Below are positions 17,736-27,592 of a DNA stretch of 64,000 nucleotides, in pieces. Made by a program: the position numbers and the translations under genes. The stretch is from the NCBI RefSeq assembly GCF_900101385.1, contig NZ_FMZB01000003.1:186001-250000 (forward strand), in the 5' to 3' direction. Position 1 is the stretch's first letter; the number at the start of each line of letters is the position of its first letter. This DNA is from Terribacillus halophilus (GTDB lineage: Bacteria > Bacillota > Bacilli > Bacillales > Amphibacillaceae). Under the pieces are notes generated by a model. It was not told the DNA's origin and ran no database searches. It saw only the letters and a list, made by a program, of their open reading frames with translations.

Positions 17736-18512
17736 TTAGCTTGTATGCTTTTGTAATTCAACTAGGAATTTATTATTAAGGACCTTGATGTATGTTCCTT
17801 TCATCCCTAAGGATCGAGATTCGATTACCCCTGCGCTTTCAAGCTTACGCAAAGCGTTGACGATAACAGAACGTGTAATGCCTACGCGGTCTGCCACTTT
17901 ACTTGCCACCAACAAACCTTCGCTACCGTCCAGTTCCTCAAAGATGTGCTCGATCGCTTCCAGTTCACTATAGGAAAGAGAACTGATTGCCATTTGTACG
18001 ACAGCTTTGCTGCGTGCTTCTGTCTCGATCTCTGCTGATTTCTGATGAAGGATCTCCATACCAACAACCGTTGCACCGTATTCAGCAAGCAATAGGTCAT
18101 CATCACTGAAGTTCTCTGCAACCCGGCTGAGAATCAATGTTCCAAGACGTTCACCACCGCCGATGATTGGTACGATCGTTGTCAATCCGCCTTGGAAAAG
18201 ATCTTTATTTTCGACAGGGAATGCTGTATGAGGGCTGTCGATACCGATGTTTGCAGTCGTTTGCTGTACTTGGAAAAGACCTTCCGTATACTCCTTGGGG
18301 AACTGTCTTTCCTCGAGCATTTGTTTCATTCTGTCATTCTCGATTGCCTGGTTGATCGAGAAACCGAGCAGTTTGCCGCGGCGGCTTACGATGAAGATAT
18401 TACTCTCGATGACCCGCTGCAAGGTCTCGGACATATTGTTGAAGTTAACAGCCTTTCCTGCTGCTTTTTGCAGCATGAAGTTTATATCTCTTGCCTTATC
18501 TAATAATTTCAT
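17736..18512 (-). CDS. codY: GTP- and branched-chain amino acid-sensing regulator CodY
   Basis: CodY is the global repressor of stationary-phase, nutrient-uptake and motility genes, activated by GTP and branched-chain amino acids. The 258-residue product has an N-terminal GAF-type sensor domain, seen with [13 protein letters not shown] and [15 protein letters not shown], and a C-terminal winged helix whose recognition region reads [20 protein letters not shown] (about residues 206-225). Length is close to the B. subtilis protein. It ends the xerC-hslV-hslU-codY operon, 17 bases after hslU. Confidence 0.98.
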   Translation of the reverse strand: MKLLDKARDINFMLQKAAGKAVNFNNMSETLQRVIESNIFIVSRRGKLLGFSINQAIENDRMKQMLEERQFPKEYTEGLFQVQQTTANIGIDSPHTAFPVENKDLFQGGLTTIVPIIGGGERLGTLILSRVAENFSDDDLLLAEYGATVVGMEILHQKSAEIETEARSKAVVQMAISSLSYSELEAIEHIFEELDGSEGLLVASKVADRVGITRSVIVNALRKLESAGVIESRSLGMKGTYIKVLNNKFLVELQKHTS

Positions 18513-18529
18513 GATTTCCTCCTGTGATT

Positions 18530-19918
18530 TTATAAAATATACTGGCTCAGATCTTTATTTTTCGCAATTGATGCCAGCTTGTCATCTACATAACTAGGTG
18601 TGATCTGAATCGTACCCATGTTGATATCTGCCGCTTCGAAACTTAAGTCCTCCAGCAGCTTCTCCAAAATGGTATGAAGTCGACGTGCTCCTATATTGTC
18701 TGTTTCCTGATTCACTTCAAAAGCCACTTCCGCCAGTCTGGTAACAGCTTCGTCCGTAAACTCCACATTTATACCTTCTGTTTCCAATAAAGCACGGTAT
18801 TGTTTCAGTAATGCATTGGAAGGTTCAATCAGGATCTTCTTGAAATCATCGACGGATAATTTCTCCAGTTCCACACGTATCGGGAAGCGCCCTTGCAGCT
18901 CAGGTATCAAATCCGACGGCTTTGCCATATGAAAAGCACCAGCTGCAACGAAAAGAATATGATCTGTTTTAACAGGTCCATATTTCGTCGTCACAGTGGA
19001 TCCTTCCACGATCGGCAGAATATCACGCTGGACACCTTCACGGGATACATTGGCTCCTTGATCGCCCTTTGAAGCGACTTTATCTATCTCATCGATGAAG
19101 ATGATACCAGCTTGTTCCACAAGCTGCACAGCTTCCTGGGATACTTCATCCATGTCGATCAGCTTCTGCGCCTCCTGCTGCACAAGCAGCGGACGGGCCT
19201 CGGATACAGGCAGACGGCGCTTTTTCTTCTTCTTCGGCATGAATTGACCCAATGCATCCTGCATATTCATACCCATCTGCTCCATACCTGAACCTTGCAG
19301 CATATCGAACATGGAAGCTTGCTGCTCCTCGATTTCAATTGTCACCATCGTATCTTCCAATTCCCCCATCGCAAGCATCCGCTCCGTACGGGCGCGTTTG
19401 GATTGGATCTCATCAGAAGGCTTTTCATCCTGTTCTTCATTTTGCTGCTGGTTGAAAAGCATCTCAAATGGATTTTTGAAATTACTCGACTGCTTCTTCG
19501 TTTCCGGTACAAGGAGTTTGATTAAGCGTTTCTCCGCTTGCTCTTTGGCTTTATCCTGGACAGCTTCCATTTTCTTTTCCCGTACGAGGCGAACGGAAGC
19601 CTCGACTAAATCCCGGACCATCGATTCGACATCACGTCCGACATAACCCACTTCCGTGAATTTCGTTGCTTCCACTTTGACAAATGGTGCACCAACCAGC
19701 TTCGCAAGCCTTCGGGCTATCTCTGTCTTACCAACGCCAGTCGGCCCGATCATCAGAATATTCTTCGGCGTTATTTCATCGCGCAAATCACTTTCCAGCT
19801 GCATACGGCGATATCTGTTCCTCAATGCCACCGCTACCGATCTTTTTGCATTTTGCTGTCCGATGATATAACGATCCAGCTGTGCTACGATTTGTTTCGG
19901 GGTCAAATTTGCCTCCAT
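18530..19918 (-). CDS. hslU: HslU (ClpY) AAA+ unfoldase subunit of the HslUV protease
   Basis: HslU is the ATP-driven hexameric unfoldase that feeds proteins to HslV. The 462-residue product has Walker [10 protein letters not shown] near residue 60, the pore loop [19 protein letters not shown] in parts around 80-95, an intermediate domain rich in Gln/Glu at 110-240, Walker [10 protein letters not shown], the sensor region ending [10 protein letters not shown] and the C-terminal DLSQYIL that docks into HslV. Two adjacent ATGs overlap the hslV stop; the second (19918) is better spaced from GGAGG. Confidence 0.97.
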   Translation of the reverse strand: MEANLTPKQIVAQLDRYIIGQQNAKRSVAVALRNRYRRMQLESDLRDEITPKNILMIGPTGVGKTEIARRLAKLVGAPFVKVEATKFTEVGYVGRDVESMVRDLVEASVRLVREKKMEAVQDKAKEQAEKRLIKLLVPETKKQSSNFKNPFEMLFNQQQNEEQDEKPSDEIQSKRARTERMLAMGELEDTMVTIEIEEQQASMFDMLQGSGMEQMGMNMQDALGQFMPKKKKKRRLPVSEARPLLVQQEAQKLIDMDEVSQEAVQLVEQAGIIFIDEIDKVASKGDQGANVSREGVQRDILPIVEGSTVTTKYGPVKTDHILFVAAGAFHMAKPSDLIPELQGRFPIRVELEKLSVDDFKKILIEPSNALLKQYRALLETEGINVEFTDEAVTRLAEVAFEVNQETDNIGARRLHTILEKLLEDLSFEAADINMGTIQITPSYVDDKLASIAKNKDLSQYIL

Positions 19919-19920
19919 CA

Positions 19921-20469
19921 TTACGCCTCCAATGTTTCCAACGTGATTTGATCGTTCGTGAATACACAGATTTCCCCAGCTATCTCGAGTGCAGCCTGTG
20001 CAATTTCAGCTGCACTTTTTTCTTCGGAATATCGCTTCAATGCCCGTCCTGCGCTGAGAGCAAAATTGCCGCCTGAACCGATGGCCAAAATGTCATCATC
20101 CGGTTCGATGACCTCGCCGGTTCCTGATACGAGGAACATCTGCTCTTTATTCATCACGATCAACATCGCTTCCAATTTGCGAAGGACTTGATCACTGCGC
20201 CATTCCTTCGCCAATTCCACCGCAGCCCGGGCAAGATTTCCATTATACGCTTCCAGCTTGCCCTCAAACTTTTCGAATAATGTGAAGGCATCCGCAACAG
20301 AGCCTGCAAAACCTGCCAGCACCTGTCCCTTGAAAAGTCTTCTCACTTTCTTCGCTTTATGTTTCATGACAACTTGATTGCCAAGTGTCACCTGTCCATC
20401 TCCAGACATCGCGCACTCGCCTTTATGGCGTACAGCGAAAATAGTGGTTGCATGAAATTCGGAACTCAT
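19921..20469 (-). CDS. hslV: HslV (ClpQ/CodW) peptidase subunit of the HslUV protease
   Basis: HslV is the proteasome-like peptidase of the HslUV complex. The 182-residue product begins [17 protein letters not shown] and carries [21 protein letters not shown] and the [17 protein letters not shown] motif. In most bacteria the catalytic residue is the first Thr of TT; B. subtilis ClpQ instead keeps a short N-terminal extension and uses Ser. This protein has such an extension, one residue longer than the B. subtilis one by my recollection. It lies between xerC and hslU. Confidence 0.96.
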   Translation of the reverse strand: MSSEFHATTIFAVRHKGECAMSGDGQVTLGNQVVMKHKAKKVRRLFKGQVLAGFAGSVADAFTLFEKFEGKLEAYNGNLARAAVELAKEWRSDQVLRKLEAMLIVMNKEQMFLVSGTGEVIEPDDDILAIGSGGNFALSAGRALKRYSEEKSAAEIAQAALEIAGEICVFTNDQITLETLEA

Positions 20470-20484
20470 GGCTATCCATCTCCT

Positions 20485-21393
20485 TTATTCCCGATTCGCT
20501 CTCGGATGGGTATTCATATATATCGTACGCAGTCGGTCTTTCGTCACATGCGTATAAATTTGCGTGGATGACAGATGTTCGTGACCAAGCAGTTCCTGCA
20601 CAGCACGCAAATCAGCACCTTCATTCAGCATGTGCGTGGCAAATGTGTGGCGCAGCTTGTGCGGATGCAGGTGCATATGTACAGCGGACTGCTCAACCAG
20701 TTTATTCAGGATGAGACGTATCCCCCGTTCCGTAATCGGTTTTCCCCGGCTGTTCAAGAACAGTTTGCCGGTTTCTTCCTTTGATTTCTCCAAAAGGCGC
20801 TCGCGTCCGTCCTGTAAGTATCTACGAAACGCTTTCTCCATGAAACTGCCAAACGGAACATACCTCTCCTTGCGTCCCTTCCCTCGTACAAGGACGGTAC
20901 CGATAGATAAGTCCACGTCATCAATCGTAATACCTGCACACTCACTGACACGCATACCTGTTCCGTAAAGGCACTCGAGGATGGCTTGATCCCTCTGTCC
21001 TAAAGGAGCTTCCAAATCCGAAGCCTCGAACAGTTTCTCTAACTCCTGTTCGTAAAGGAAACTCGGAACATAAGCAGGTGCCTTCGGCTGGACGAGCCGC
21101 AAGAACGGATTTGCCGCCACAACATCTTCCCGCTCCAGAAACTTATAAAAAGAACGCAGACTGGATATCTTGCGCGAAACAGTCCTTCTTGACAGCTTTT
21201 TCTCATATAGCTTAGTGAGGAATACGCGAACCACGGCAGGATCTGCTTGTTCAAATGATATAGATTCTGAAAGAAGGAATTCCAGGAAAAAATTCACATC
21301 ATTCAGATAATAATATACGGTGTGCGGAGAAGCATGCTTCTCTACTTGCAAATAAGATTTGAACTCTTGGACGTACTGTTCTGCTCTTTTCAA
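20485..21393 (-). CDS. xerC: Tyrosine recombinase XerC (CodV)
   Basis: XerC resolves chromosome dimers at dif together with XerD. The 302-residue product has an N-terminal SAM-like DNA-binding domain and a catalytic domain with the Arg of GTGMRVSECAG, the HKLRHTFATHML motif and the nucleophile Tyr in STQIYTHV near residue 278. The start codon is TTG at 21393, with GAGG eight bases upstream. It heads the operon with hslV, hslU and codY, but the upstream region is long and lacks trmFO, the usual neighbour. Confidence 0.95.
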   Translation of the reverse strand: MKRAEQYVQEFKSYLQVEKHASPHTVYYYLNDVNFFLEFLLSESISFEQADPAVVRVFLTKLYEKKLSRRTVSRKISSLRSFYKFLEREDVVAANPFLRLVQPKAPAYVPSFLYEQELEKLFEASDLEAPLGQRDQAILECLYGTGMRVSECAGITIDDVDLSIGTVLVRGKGRKERYVPFGSFMEKAFRRYLQDGRERLLEKSKEETGKLFLNSRGKPITERGIRLILNKLVEQSAVHMHLHPHKLRHTFATHMLNEGADLRAVQELLGHEHLSSTQIYTHVTKDRLRTIYMNTHPRANRE

Positions 21394-21553
21394 ATTGATC
21401 GCCTCACTTCAAGCGTATAAAGCTTAACATAACTTCAAGCAGAGAAGCAAACATTAGAAATCAAATTGTGGAAAAATTCTGAATCGGGGTCAGCATTGGC
21501 TTTAGTATGCCGTGCTTATACTTCATTGGCTTGTCCGTTGCTTGATTAGGTCG

Positions 21554-21682
21554 CTAAGTGGATGGAAGTCCTAACTGTTGTATACGTAAATGCAAGACTT
21601 CGAAGGGGCTCTCCTGCAGCAGGATGATCGGTGCTTCTTTGCAACAGGAAACCTTTGAAATATTACCTGAGTCTTCCAGCAT
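21554..21682 (-). CDS. Possible small ORF of 42 codons in the xerC leader (doubtful)
   Basis: ATG at 21682 follows GAGGGGGAGA and opens a 42-codon frame beginning MLEDSGNISKVSCCKEAP and ending with LRIQQLGLPST. It begins about 38 bases after the expected start of a transcript from a consensus promoter. I do not recognise the peptide and see no membrane segment or known motif apart from a Cys-Cys pair. It could be a leader peptide, an unrelated small protein, or chance. Confidence 0.3.
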   Translation of the reverse strand: MLEDSGNISKVSCCKEAPIILLQESPFEVLHLRIQQLGLPST

Positions 21683-21726
21683 TCTCCCCCTCAAGTGTGT
21701 CAAGCAAAATCCCTTTCCAATCCGTT

Positions 21727-21755
21727 ATTATAGACCTCGTACAAAACTGTGTCAA
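21727..21755 (-). promoter_or_regulatory. Consensus sigma-A promoter upstream of xerC
   Basis: On the minus strand TTGACA (21755-21750) and TATAAT (21732-21727) are separated by exactly 17 bases, a perfect match to the vegetative consensus. Transcription would start near 21720 and run through a 325-base leader into xerC-hslV-hslU-codY. Confidence 0.8.
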
Positions 21756-21804
21756 ATCATTTTCGCTTTATACTCCTATTTTCACAGACTCTTAACAATT
21801 TAAA

Positions 21805-21832
21805 CAAAAAACCCCAGCTTATTACAAGCTGG
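21805..21832 (-). terminator. Intrinsic terminator after topA
   Basis: Stem CCAGCTT / AAGCTGG with a five-base loop followed on the minus strand by GG and six T. It lies 12 bases after the topA stop. Confidence 0.88.
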
Positions 21833-21843
21833 AGTCCATTGTA

Positions 21844-23925
21844 TCACTGCTGTACTTCTTCTTTATAATCACAGCTGGAACACGTGATCTGGGTTCCTTT
21901 TTTCGCCTTTTTCTCGACCAGCATGGAAGCACATTTCGGGCATGGTCTGGAAATCGGTTTATCCCAGCTGAGGAAGTCACAGTCCGGGTAACGGTCGCAG
22001 CCGTAGAACACACGGTTTTTCTTCGATTTGCGTTCGACGACTTCGCCTTCCTTACATTTCGGGCAAGTTACGCCGATTTTTTTCAAAATTGGTTTTGTAT
22101 TGCGGCAATCCGGGAAATTGGAACATGCAAGGAACTTTCCATAGCGCCCCATTTTGTATACCATCTCATGACCGCATTCCTCGCAATCGATTCCAGCCGG
22201 TTCATCGCGTATCTCGATTTTTTCCATTTCCTGCTCGGCTTTTTCCAAGCGTGTATCGAATCCTTTATAGAAATCATCGATGATCTTAACCCACTCTGTT
22301 TTGCCTTCCTCGACATGGTCAAGGTCTTCTTCCATTTTCACCGTGAATTCCAGATCGATGATTTCAGGGAAGAATTCTTCCAAGATATCAATGACGATTT
22401 CTCCTAATTCTGTCGGAACAAAGCGTTTGTTGTCCAATGTTACATAGCCGCGGCGCTGGATGGTGTCCAATGTCGGTGCATATGTGGATGGTCGGCCGAT
22501 TCCTTGCTCTTCCATCGTGCGTACAAGCCGGGCTTCCGTATAGCGTGGAGGCGGCTGTGTGAAATGCTGATTTGGTGTAATCTCATCCGCCTTCACTGTC
22601 ATTCCTTCTTCCAAATTCGGAAGAAGACGATCTTTTTCACTCTTGTTATCATCATTACCTTCCACGTATACCTTCATGAAACCTTTGAATTTGACTTTGG
22701 ATCCTGTGGCACGGAACTCCACGCCTTCATTGACTAGATGCACCGTCATCGTATCTAGCACTGCCTGCGCCATCTGGCTTGCAATGAAGCGTTCCCAGAT
22801 AAGCTTATACAGTCTGAACTGATCACGTGACAGAATTGCCTTTACACTATCGGGGTGACGGTAAGCAGATGTCGGACGGATACCTTCGTGGGCGTCCTGT
22901 GCACCTTCCGTTTGTTTCGCTTTCTTACCGCCAGAACCAAGGAACTCTTCTCCATAAGTCTCTTTGATATAATTTGCCGATTCTTCTTTTGCCGTATTGG
23001 AGATACGAGTGGAGTCGGTACGCATATATGTGATCAAACCTGTGATACCGCCTTCTTTGCGGCCCAAGTCAATTCCCTCATAGAGCTGCTGTGCAACCAT
23101 CATCGTTTTGCGGGCGCGGAAATTCAGTTTCCGGGCTGCTTCCTGCTGAAGGGAAGATGTCGTGAATGGCGCTGCTGGGTTACGTTTACGTTCCCGTTTG
23201 TTCACTTTGTCGACTTGGAAGTCTTTCCCTTTTAGTTTTTCAAGGATTTCGTTGACTTCTTCTTCCGAAGCAAGACCGACCTTTTCCCCGTCCACTCCGT
23301 AAAATGCACCTTCAAAATTATTTTTGCCTGATTGGAAAGCGGCATCAATCGACCAGTATTCTTCTGGAATGAATTCTTTGATTTCATTTTCCCGATCCAT
23401 GATCATTTTGACGGCTACAGACTGGACACGGCCTGCACTCAAGCCCTTCTTAACTTTTTTCCAAAGCAGCGGACTGATGTTATAACCTACCAGCCGGTCC
23501 AGTATCCGGCGCGCCTGCTGTGCATCAACCAAATCCATATCGATACTGCGAGGATGCTTGAATGATTCTTTGATCGCATCTTTCGTGATTTCATTGAAAA
23601 CTACCCTGCACTGAGAAGTTTCATCGATATTCAAGCTGTGTGCCAAGTGCCAAGCTATTGCTTCTCCCTCACGGTCGGGGTCGGCTGCGAGATATACTTT
23701 CTTCACTTTTTTTGCTGCGCTTTTCAATTCTTTAAGCACAGGTCCCTTGCCGCGGATCGTAATGTAACGAGGTTCAAAAGATTCCTCGACGTTGATACCC
23801 ATCTGACTTTTCGGTAAGTCCCGGATATGTCCCATACTTGCTTTCACTTTATATTTTTTTCCTAGATAGCGTTCGATTGTTTTCGCTTTTGCTGGAGATT
23901 CCACGATTACAAGATAATCTGCCAT
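21844..23925 (-). CDS. topA: DNA topoisomerase I
   Basis: TopA relaxes negative supercoils by a type IA mechanism. The 693-residue product starts with a Toprim domain ([30 protein letters not shown]), has the catalytic Tyr in [14 protein letters not shown] near residue 298, and ends with three zinc-ribbon units of the form CxxC...CxxxxxC ([24 protein letters not shown]). The ATG at 23925 is preceded by GGGAGG; an in-frame ATG five codons earlier lacks that spacing. It has its own promoter and terminator. Confidence 0.98.
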   Translation of the reverse strand: MADYLVIVESPAKAKTIERYLGKKYKVKASMGHIRDLPKSQMGINVEESFEPRYITIRGKGPVLKELKSAAKKVKKVYLAADPDREGEAIAWHLAHSLNIDETSQCRVVFNEITKDAIKESFKHPRSIDMDLVDAQQARRILDRLVGYNISPLLWKKVKKGLSAGRVQSVAVKMIMDRENEIKEFIPEEYWSIDAAFQSGKNNFEGAFYGVDGEKVGLASEEEVNEILEKLKGKDFQVDKVNKRERKRNPAAPFTTSSLQQEAARKLNFRARKTMMVAQQLYEGIDLGRKEGGITGLITYMRTDSTRISNTAKEESANYIKETYGEEFLGSGGKKAKQTEGAQDAHEGIRPTSAYRHPDSVKAILSRDQFRLYKLIWERFIASQMAQAVLDTMTVHLVNEGVEFRATGSKVKFKGFMKVYVEGNDDNKSEKDRLLPNLEEGMTVKADEITPNQHFTQPPPRYTEARLVRTMEEQGIGRPSTYAPTLDTIQRRGYVTLDNKRFVPTELGEIVIDILEEFFPEIIDLEFTVKMEEDLDHVEEGKTEWVKIIDDFYKGFDTRLEKAEQEMEKIEIRDEPAGIDCEECGHEMVYKMGRYGKFLACSNFPDCRNTKPILKKIGVTCPKCKEGEVVERKSKKNRVFYGCDRYPDCDFLSWDKPISRPCPKCASMLVEKKAKKGTQITCSSCDYKEEVQQ

Positions 23926-23995
23926 ATTGTTTCCTCCCAAGAGGTTTCTTTTTCTGTTTGTCTTTTAATATGAAGCTGTTCGATAAATCTTCCCT

Positions 23996-24025
23996 ATTAT
24001 TGAATACTTATATTCCGTTTGTCAA
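23996..24025 (-). promoter_or_regulatory. Sigma-A-type promoter for topA
   Basis: On the minus strand TTGACA (24025-24020) and AATAAT (24001-23996) are spaced by 18 bases. The start would lie about 60 bases before the topA ATG, in the gap after dprA. Confidence 0.65.
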
Positions 24026-24077
24026 ACATAATTTGTTATTTCTTGTAACGGAACATACATAAAAAAGCTAGTTTCTT

Positions 24078-24974
24078 CTATATAAAGTGTAGCCATTTCG
24101 ACTTATTATGCTCCCATTCGTCAAGCAGCTGACCTGGCTCGAAAATAATCCCGGCTCCATCTGAAATCATCTGATGACAGCCCGCCGTCTGCTCTTTTTG
24201 TGGATCTCCAGGTATAGCGAATACATCCTTTCCTTGCTCCAATGCATGCATGACTGTATGCATCGAACCACTCTGTTTTTTCGCTTCGATTACAAGCGTA
24301 CAAAAGCCGAGCCCGCTGATGATACGGTTTCTTTCCGGGAAATGGTGCTGTTTGGGGTACTGATCCGGATAGTACTCACTGAGGACAAGCTGCCCAGCCG
24401 CCAAGCAGTCAAATAACTGCTGATTAGAACGCGGATAGATTTGGCGCAAACCGCTTCCCAATACTGCTATCGTATTGCCTTCGTTGCGAATCGCTGCATG
24501 ATGTGCCATACTGTCGATTCCTTTCGCCATTCCGCTCACAATTGTCCATCCGGCAGCTGCCAAGGGGTCCAGCAGGTAAGCAATTTTAGCTGCTGCCGCT
24601 TTTGTAGGCCGACGAGTTCCGACTACACTGATCGCCGGGTGCTTTACAAGCAGTTCGAGTCTGCCAGCTGCGTAAAGGACAAGTGGCGGGTCCGGAATGT
24701 GCTTTAGGATAACAGGGTAATCTTCGTCAAAGCAAGTCAATGTATGGAAACTCTGCATGTCGCGTTCCAACGCATTCATGTGGCTTTCCTCCTGCAGTTC
24801 ATGGAACAAAGTGACTGCAAAGGTTTCAGGAAGCTGATAATGAATCATCAGTTCATGGAAGGATGAATGTAGAAGGTTGTCCAATTGAGGGTCGAGTCTG
24901 AGGATCCGCTGCATTGTTTTACGGCGCCCGCGCAGTACTCTGTGCAGCAGTAATAATCTTTTCCGTTTCTCCAA
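24078..24974 (-). CDS. dprA: DNA processing protein DprA
   Basis: DprA loads RecA on incoming single strands during transformation. The 298-residue product contains the Rossmann-like DprA core: ISVVGTRRPT, GWTIVSGMAKGIDSMAHHAA, TIAVLGSGLRQIYPRSN and FPERNRIISGL. I use a TTG start at 24974 with AGGAG seven bases upstream; this gives the normal family length and leaves the sucCD terminator outside the gene. An open frame extends 20 codons further but would cross that terminator. Follows sucD. Confidence 0.93.
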   Translation of the reverse strand: MEKRKRLLLLHRVLRGRRKTMQRILRLDPQLDNLLHSSFHELMIHYQLPETFAVTLFHELQEESHMNALERDMQSFHTLTCFDEDYPVILKHIPDPPLVLYAAGRLELLVKHPAISVVGTRRPTKAAAAKIAYLLDPLAAAGWTIVSGMAKGIDSMAHHAAIRNEGNTIAVLGSGLRQIYPRSNQQLFDCLAAGQLVLSEYYPDQYPKQHHFPERNRIISGLGFCTLVIEAKKQSGSMHTVMHALEQGKDVFAIPGDPQKEQTAGCHQMISDGAGIIFEPGQLLDEWEHNKSKWLHFI

Positions 24975-24993
24975 ATTTACACTCCTGTCTTTT

Positions 24994-25032
24994 GAAAAGA
25001 TAAGAAAGCGGGCCGAGTATCGACCCACTTTC
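24994..25032 (-). terminator. Terminator after sucCD
   Basis: On the minus strand GAAAGTGGG pairs with CCCGCTTTC (one G-T pair) and is followed by TTATCTTTT. It lies 3 bases behind the sucD stop, before the dprA ribosome site; partial readthrough to dprA is possible because the T run is broken. Confidence 0.7.
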
Positions 25033-25035
25033 ATC

Positions 25036-25938
25036 TTAGTGCGTTTGACAGATTTCGTACAGTCCTTTTTCTTTCAATACCTCGATCAAAGTCTCTCCCA
25101 TAACTGCTGGTGTGTTCGCTACTTTTACACCGCAAGCTTCCAGGACCTTGATTTTTTCATCTGCTGTGCCTTTCCCTCCGGAGATGATCGCACCTGCATG
25201 ACCCATGCGCTTTCCTGGAGGTGCTGTCGCCCCGCCGATGAAGCCGACGACTGGTTTATTCATATTTTGACTGATCCATTCGGCTGCCTCTTCTTCCGCT
25301 GTTCCGCCGATCTCCCCGATCATGATGACAGCCTTCGTTTCCCTGTCTTCATTGAATGCCTTCAATACATCGATGAAATCCGTACCGTTGACCGGATCTC
25401 CGCCGATTCCGACAGCCGTGGACTGGCCGATGCCAGCCTGTGTGAGCTGATGCACCGCCTCATACGTCAATGTACCGGAGCGTGATACGACCCCGATATG
25501 CCCCTTCTTATGGATATATCCAGGCATGATACCGATCTTGCATTCCTCAGGAGTGATGACACCCGGGCAGTTCGGTCCAATCAATCTAGTGTTCTTGCCT
25601 TCCATCGCCCGTTTGACGCGTACCATATCCATGACTGGAATGTGCTCTGTGATACAGATAACTAAGTCAAGCTCGGCATCTACCGCCTCCAAAATGGCAT
25701 CGGCCGCAAAAGCTGCCGGTACATAGATGACAGATGCAGTGGCACCGGTTTCGTGAACGGCCTCCTTGACTGTATTATAAACAGGTACACCTTCCACTTC
25801 GGTACCGCCTTTTTTCGGCGTGACACCAGCAACGATACGGGTGCCGTATTCAATCATCTGCTTTGTATGGAATAGCGCAGTAGATCCAGTAATACCTTGT
25901 ACGAGTACTCTTGTATCCTTATTAATAAATACACTCAT
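25036..25938 (-). CDS. sucD: Succinyl-CoA synthetase alpha subunit
   Basis: SucD with SucC converts succinyl-CoA to succinate with nucleotide phosphorylation in the TCA cycle. The 300-residue product has the CoA-binding N-terminal Rossmann domain ([18 protein letters not shown]) and the phosphohistidine region [18 protein letters not shown] near residues 243-260, where His of GHAGAI is phosphorylated. It follows sucC by 16 bases and shares its control region. Confidence 0.98.
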   Translation of the reverse strand: MSVFINKDTRVLVQGITGSTALFHTKQMIEYGTRIVAGVTPKKGGTEVEGVPVYNTVKEAVHETGATASVIYVPAAFAADAILEAVDAELDLVICITEHIPVMDMVRVKRAMEGKNTRLIGPNCPGVITPEECKIGIMPGYIHKKGHIGVVSRSGTLTYEAVHQLTQAGIGQSTAVGIGGDPVNGTDFIDVLKAFNEDRETKAVIMIGEIGGTAEEEAAEWISQNMNKPVVGFIGGATAPPGKRMGHAGAIISGGKGTADEKIKVLEACGVKVANTPAVMGETLIEVLKEKGLYEICQTH

Positions 25939-25954
25939 GATTCATACCTCCCCG

Positions 25955-27115
25955 TTAGTTTACAAGTGCTACGATTTTCTCTGCTGCATCTGCCATGGAC
26001 GCTGCTGAAGTGATGTTCAGTCCGGACTCATCAAGCAGCTTCTTGCCCTGCTCCACATTCGTCCCTTCCAAACGCACAACAAGCGGAATGTCCAATCCGA
26101 CTTGACGGGACGCTTCGATGACACCTTCAGCGATGACGTCACATTTCATGATGCCTCCGAAAATATTGACCAAAATACCTTTTACATTCTGATCAGCCAG
26201 AATGATCTTGAAGGCTTCGGTTACTTTCTCTGTCGTAGCACCGCCACCAACATCGAGGAAGTTAGCGGGATCACCGCCATAATGCTTGATGATATCCATC
26301 GTTGCCATGGCAAGACCCGCCCCGTTTACCATACAGCCGATATTCCCATCAAGGGAAATATAACTCAAGTCATGCTTGGAGGCTTCGATTTCCTTTTCAT
26401 CTTCTTCATCCAAGTCCCTGAGTGCGAAGATATCTTTATGTCTGTACAATGCATTTTCATCGAAGTTCAGTTTTGCATCCAGCGCCAGTACTTGACCATC
26501 ACCAGTTGTTACAAGCGGATTGATTTCAGCGATGGAACAATCCTTCTCCACGAAAGCCTGATACAGGCTCATCATGAAACCGACAGCTTTATTCAATGAT
26601 TCTGGCGGAATATTAATGGCAAATGCCAATCTTCTAGCTTGATAGCCAGTCAAACCGACAACAGGGTCGATCGTTTCCCGGAAAATCTTCTCCGGTGTCT
26701 CTGCTGCAACTTCCTCGATCTCCGTACCGCCTTCTTCAGACGCCATCATGACGACCCGGGACGTGCTGCGGTCGAGAACAAGACCGATATAATATTCTTT
26801 TTGGATATCACAGCCTTCTTCAATGAGAAGCCGTTTCACTTCTTTTCCTTCCGGGCCTGTCTGATGCGTCACAAGCGTCTTGCCTAAGATTTCCTCCGCA
26901 TATGTACGAACTTCATCCAAGCCTTTTGCGACTTTAACGCCGCCTGCTTTTCCGCGTCCGCCGGCGTGGATCTGCGCTTTGACAACGCATACATTTGTGC
27001 CCAGGCTCTCTGCTGCTTCCACAGCTTCCTCGACACTGAATGCCACTTTACCAGCAGGAACAGACACACCAAATTCACGTAAAACCTCTTTGCCTTGATA
27101 CTCATGAATATTCAT
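25955..27115 (-). CDS. sucC: Succinyl-CoA synthetase beta subunit
   Basis: SucC carries the nucleotide- and succinate-binding parts of succinyl-CoA synthetase. The 386-residue product has an ATP-grasp domain ([17 protein letters not shown] at the start; [18 protein letters not shown]) and the ligase motif [28 protein letters not shown] precedes the ATG. Two cre-like boxes upstream suggest CcpA control. Confidence 0.98.
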   Translation of the reverse strand: MNIHEYQGKEVLREFGVSVPAGKVAFSVEEAVEAAESLGTNVCVVKAQIHAGGRGKAGGVKVAKGLDEVRTYAEEILGKTLVTHQTGPEGKEVKRLLIEEGCDIQKEYYIGLVLDRSTSRVVMMASEEGGTEIEEVAAETPEKIFRETIDPVVGLTGYQARRLAFAINIPPESLNKAVGFMMSLYQAFVEKDCSIAEINPLVTTGDGQVLALDAKLNFDENALYRHKDIFALRDLDEEDEKEIEASKHDLSYISLDGNIGCMVNGAGLAMATMDIIKHYGGDPANFLDVGGGATTEKVTEAFKIILADQNVKGILVNIFGGIMKCDVIAEGVIEASRQVGLDIPLVVRLEGTNVEQGKKLLDESGLNITSAASMADAAEKIVALVN

Positions 27116-27149
27116 TCTGTACCCTCCCCGTCAGATTCCGTGCAAGACT

Positions 27150-27179
27150 ATTGTAAACGATTACTTCTGCAAAAGTCTA
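27150..27179 (-). promoter_or_regulatory. Candidate promoter of sucCD
   Basis: On the minus strand TAGACT (27179-27174) and TACAAT (27155-27150) are 18 bases apart. The -10 overlaps a cre-like box, which would fit repression by CcpA. Confidence 0.4.
27152..27165. promoter_or_regulatory. cre-like box (CcpA site) at the sucCD promoter
   Basis: TGTAAACGATTACT matches the cre consensus TGWAANCGNTNWCA at all but the last position. It overlaps the candidate -10 element of sucCD. TCA-cycle genes are known CcpA targets in Bacillus; binding here is inferred. Confidence 0.6.
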
Positions 27180-27262
27180 CCAAAAACTATAGAAAAGACA
27201 GAATCTACATAAAACTTATAACAAAAGATTAAGAAGAAGGTGCCGCTTCCTGGGAAAGTGTA

Positions 27263-27276
27263 TGAAAATGCTTTCA
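27263..27276. promoter_or_regulatory. Second cre-like box upstream of sucCD
   Basis: TGAAAATGCTTTCA is a perfect TGAAA/TTTCA palindrome and differs from the cre consensus at one position (T for C). It lies about 100 bases upstream of the candidate sucCD promoter, so it could form a second operator. Confidence 0.45.
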
Positions 27277-27291
27277 TAAGAGAATTTATGG

Positions 27292-27321
27292 AATAAGCGT
27301 CCGGCTTTTCGGACGCTTATT
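27292..27321 (-). terminator. Hairpin at the end of ylqH, probable terminator
   Basis: A perfect 12-bp stem (AATAAGCGTCCG / CGGACGCTTATT) with a six-base loop overlaps the ylqH stop codon. The minus-strand side lacks a long T run after the stem, the plus-strand side has TTATTTT, so efficiency is uncertain. Confidence 0.55.
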
Positions 27322-27592
27322 TTCCTGCCTGCTTGTCTGCTTGATAAATGAAAGCGAAAACTTCGGCTACCGCGTCATAAAGATCGGCTGGAATCATTTC
27401 ATTTACTTCCAGTTCAGACAATAGGCCAACCAATGCCGGATCTTGCTGGATTGGCACCCCATTATCTGTCGCCCGTTTTATGATTGCCTCTGCTGTCAAG
27501 CCTTGGCCGCTTGCCGTGAGGACAGGTGCTTGGCGTTTGGCAGCGTCATATTTCAAAGCAGCTGCTTGCCGTATGTTCTTCTTATCGGTCAT
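27317..27592 (-). CDS. ylqH: YlqH, FlhB C-terminal domain-like protein
   Basis: The 91-residue product resembles only the cytoplasmic C-terminal fragment that FlhB releases on cleavage: ALKYDAAKRQAPVLTASG, a middle with NGVPIQQDPALVGLLSEL and AEVFAFIYQ compare with the FlhB tail in this window (IQYDD, VVENKPLARGLYKKV in pattern, AEVLAFVYR). There is no membrane part and no NPTH motif. It overlaps ylqG by 4 bases. A role in export switching is inferred; B. subtilis YlqH is uncharacterised as far as I know. Confidence 0.85.
   Translation of the reverse strand: MTDKKNIRQAAALKYDAAKRQAPVLTASGQGLTAEAIIKRATDNGVPIQQDPALVGLLSELEVNEMIPADLYDAVAEVFAFIYQADKQAGK

Larger units (their letters stand above)
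21394..21843 (-). other. 450-base topA-xerC intergenic region with promoter and long leader
   Basis: No established gene is present where B. subtilis has trmFO. On the minus strand the region holds the topA terminator, a consensus sigma-A promoter, and about 325 bases of leader before xerC. The leader contains a possible 42-codon ORF, a TCCTGC/GCAGGA hairpin near 21608-21620, and two 9-base direct repeats: GCTTGAAGT (near 21408 and 21434) and AAGCCAATG. I see no internal intrinsic terminator, and no riboswitch or 6S-type RNA that I recognise. Confidence 0.6.

Noticed and set aside
21558-21803. 81-codon plus-strand ORF between xerC and topA
   Set aside because: It runs antisense to the consensus promoter and the leader, has no ribosome site, crosses the topA terminator region and has no protein-like pattern.
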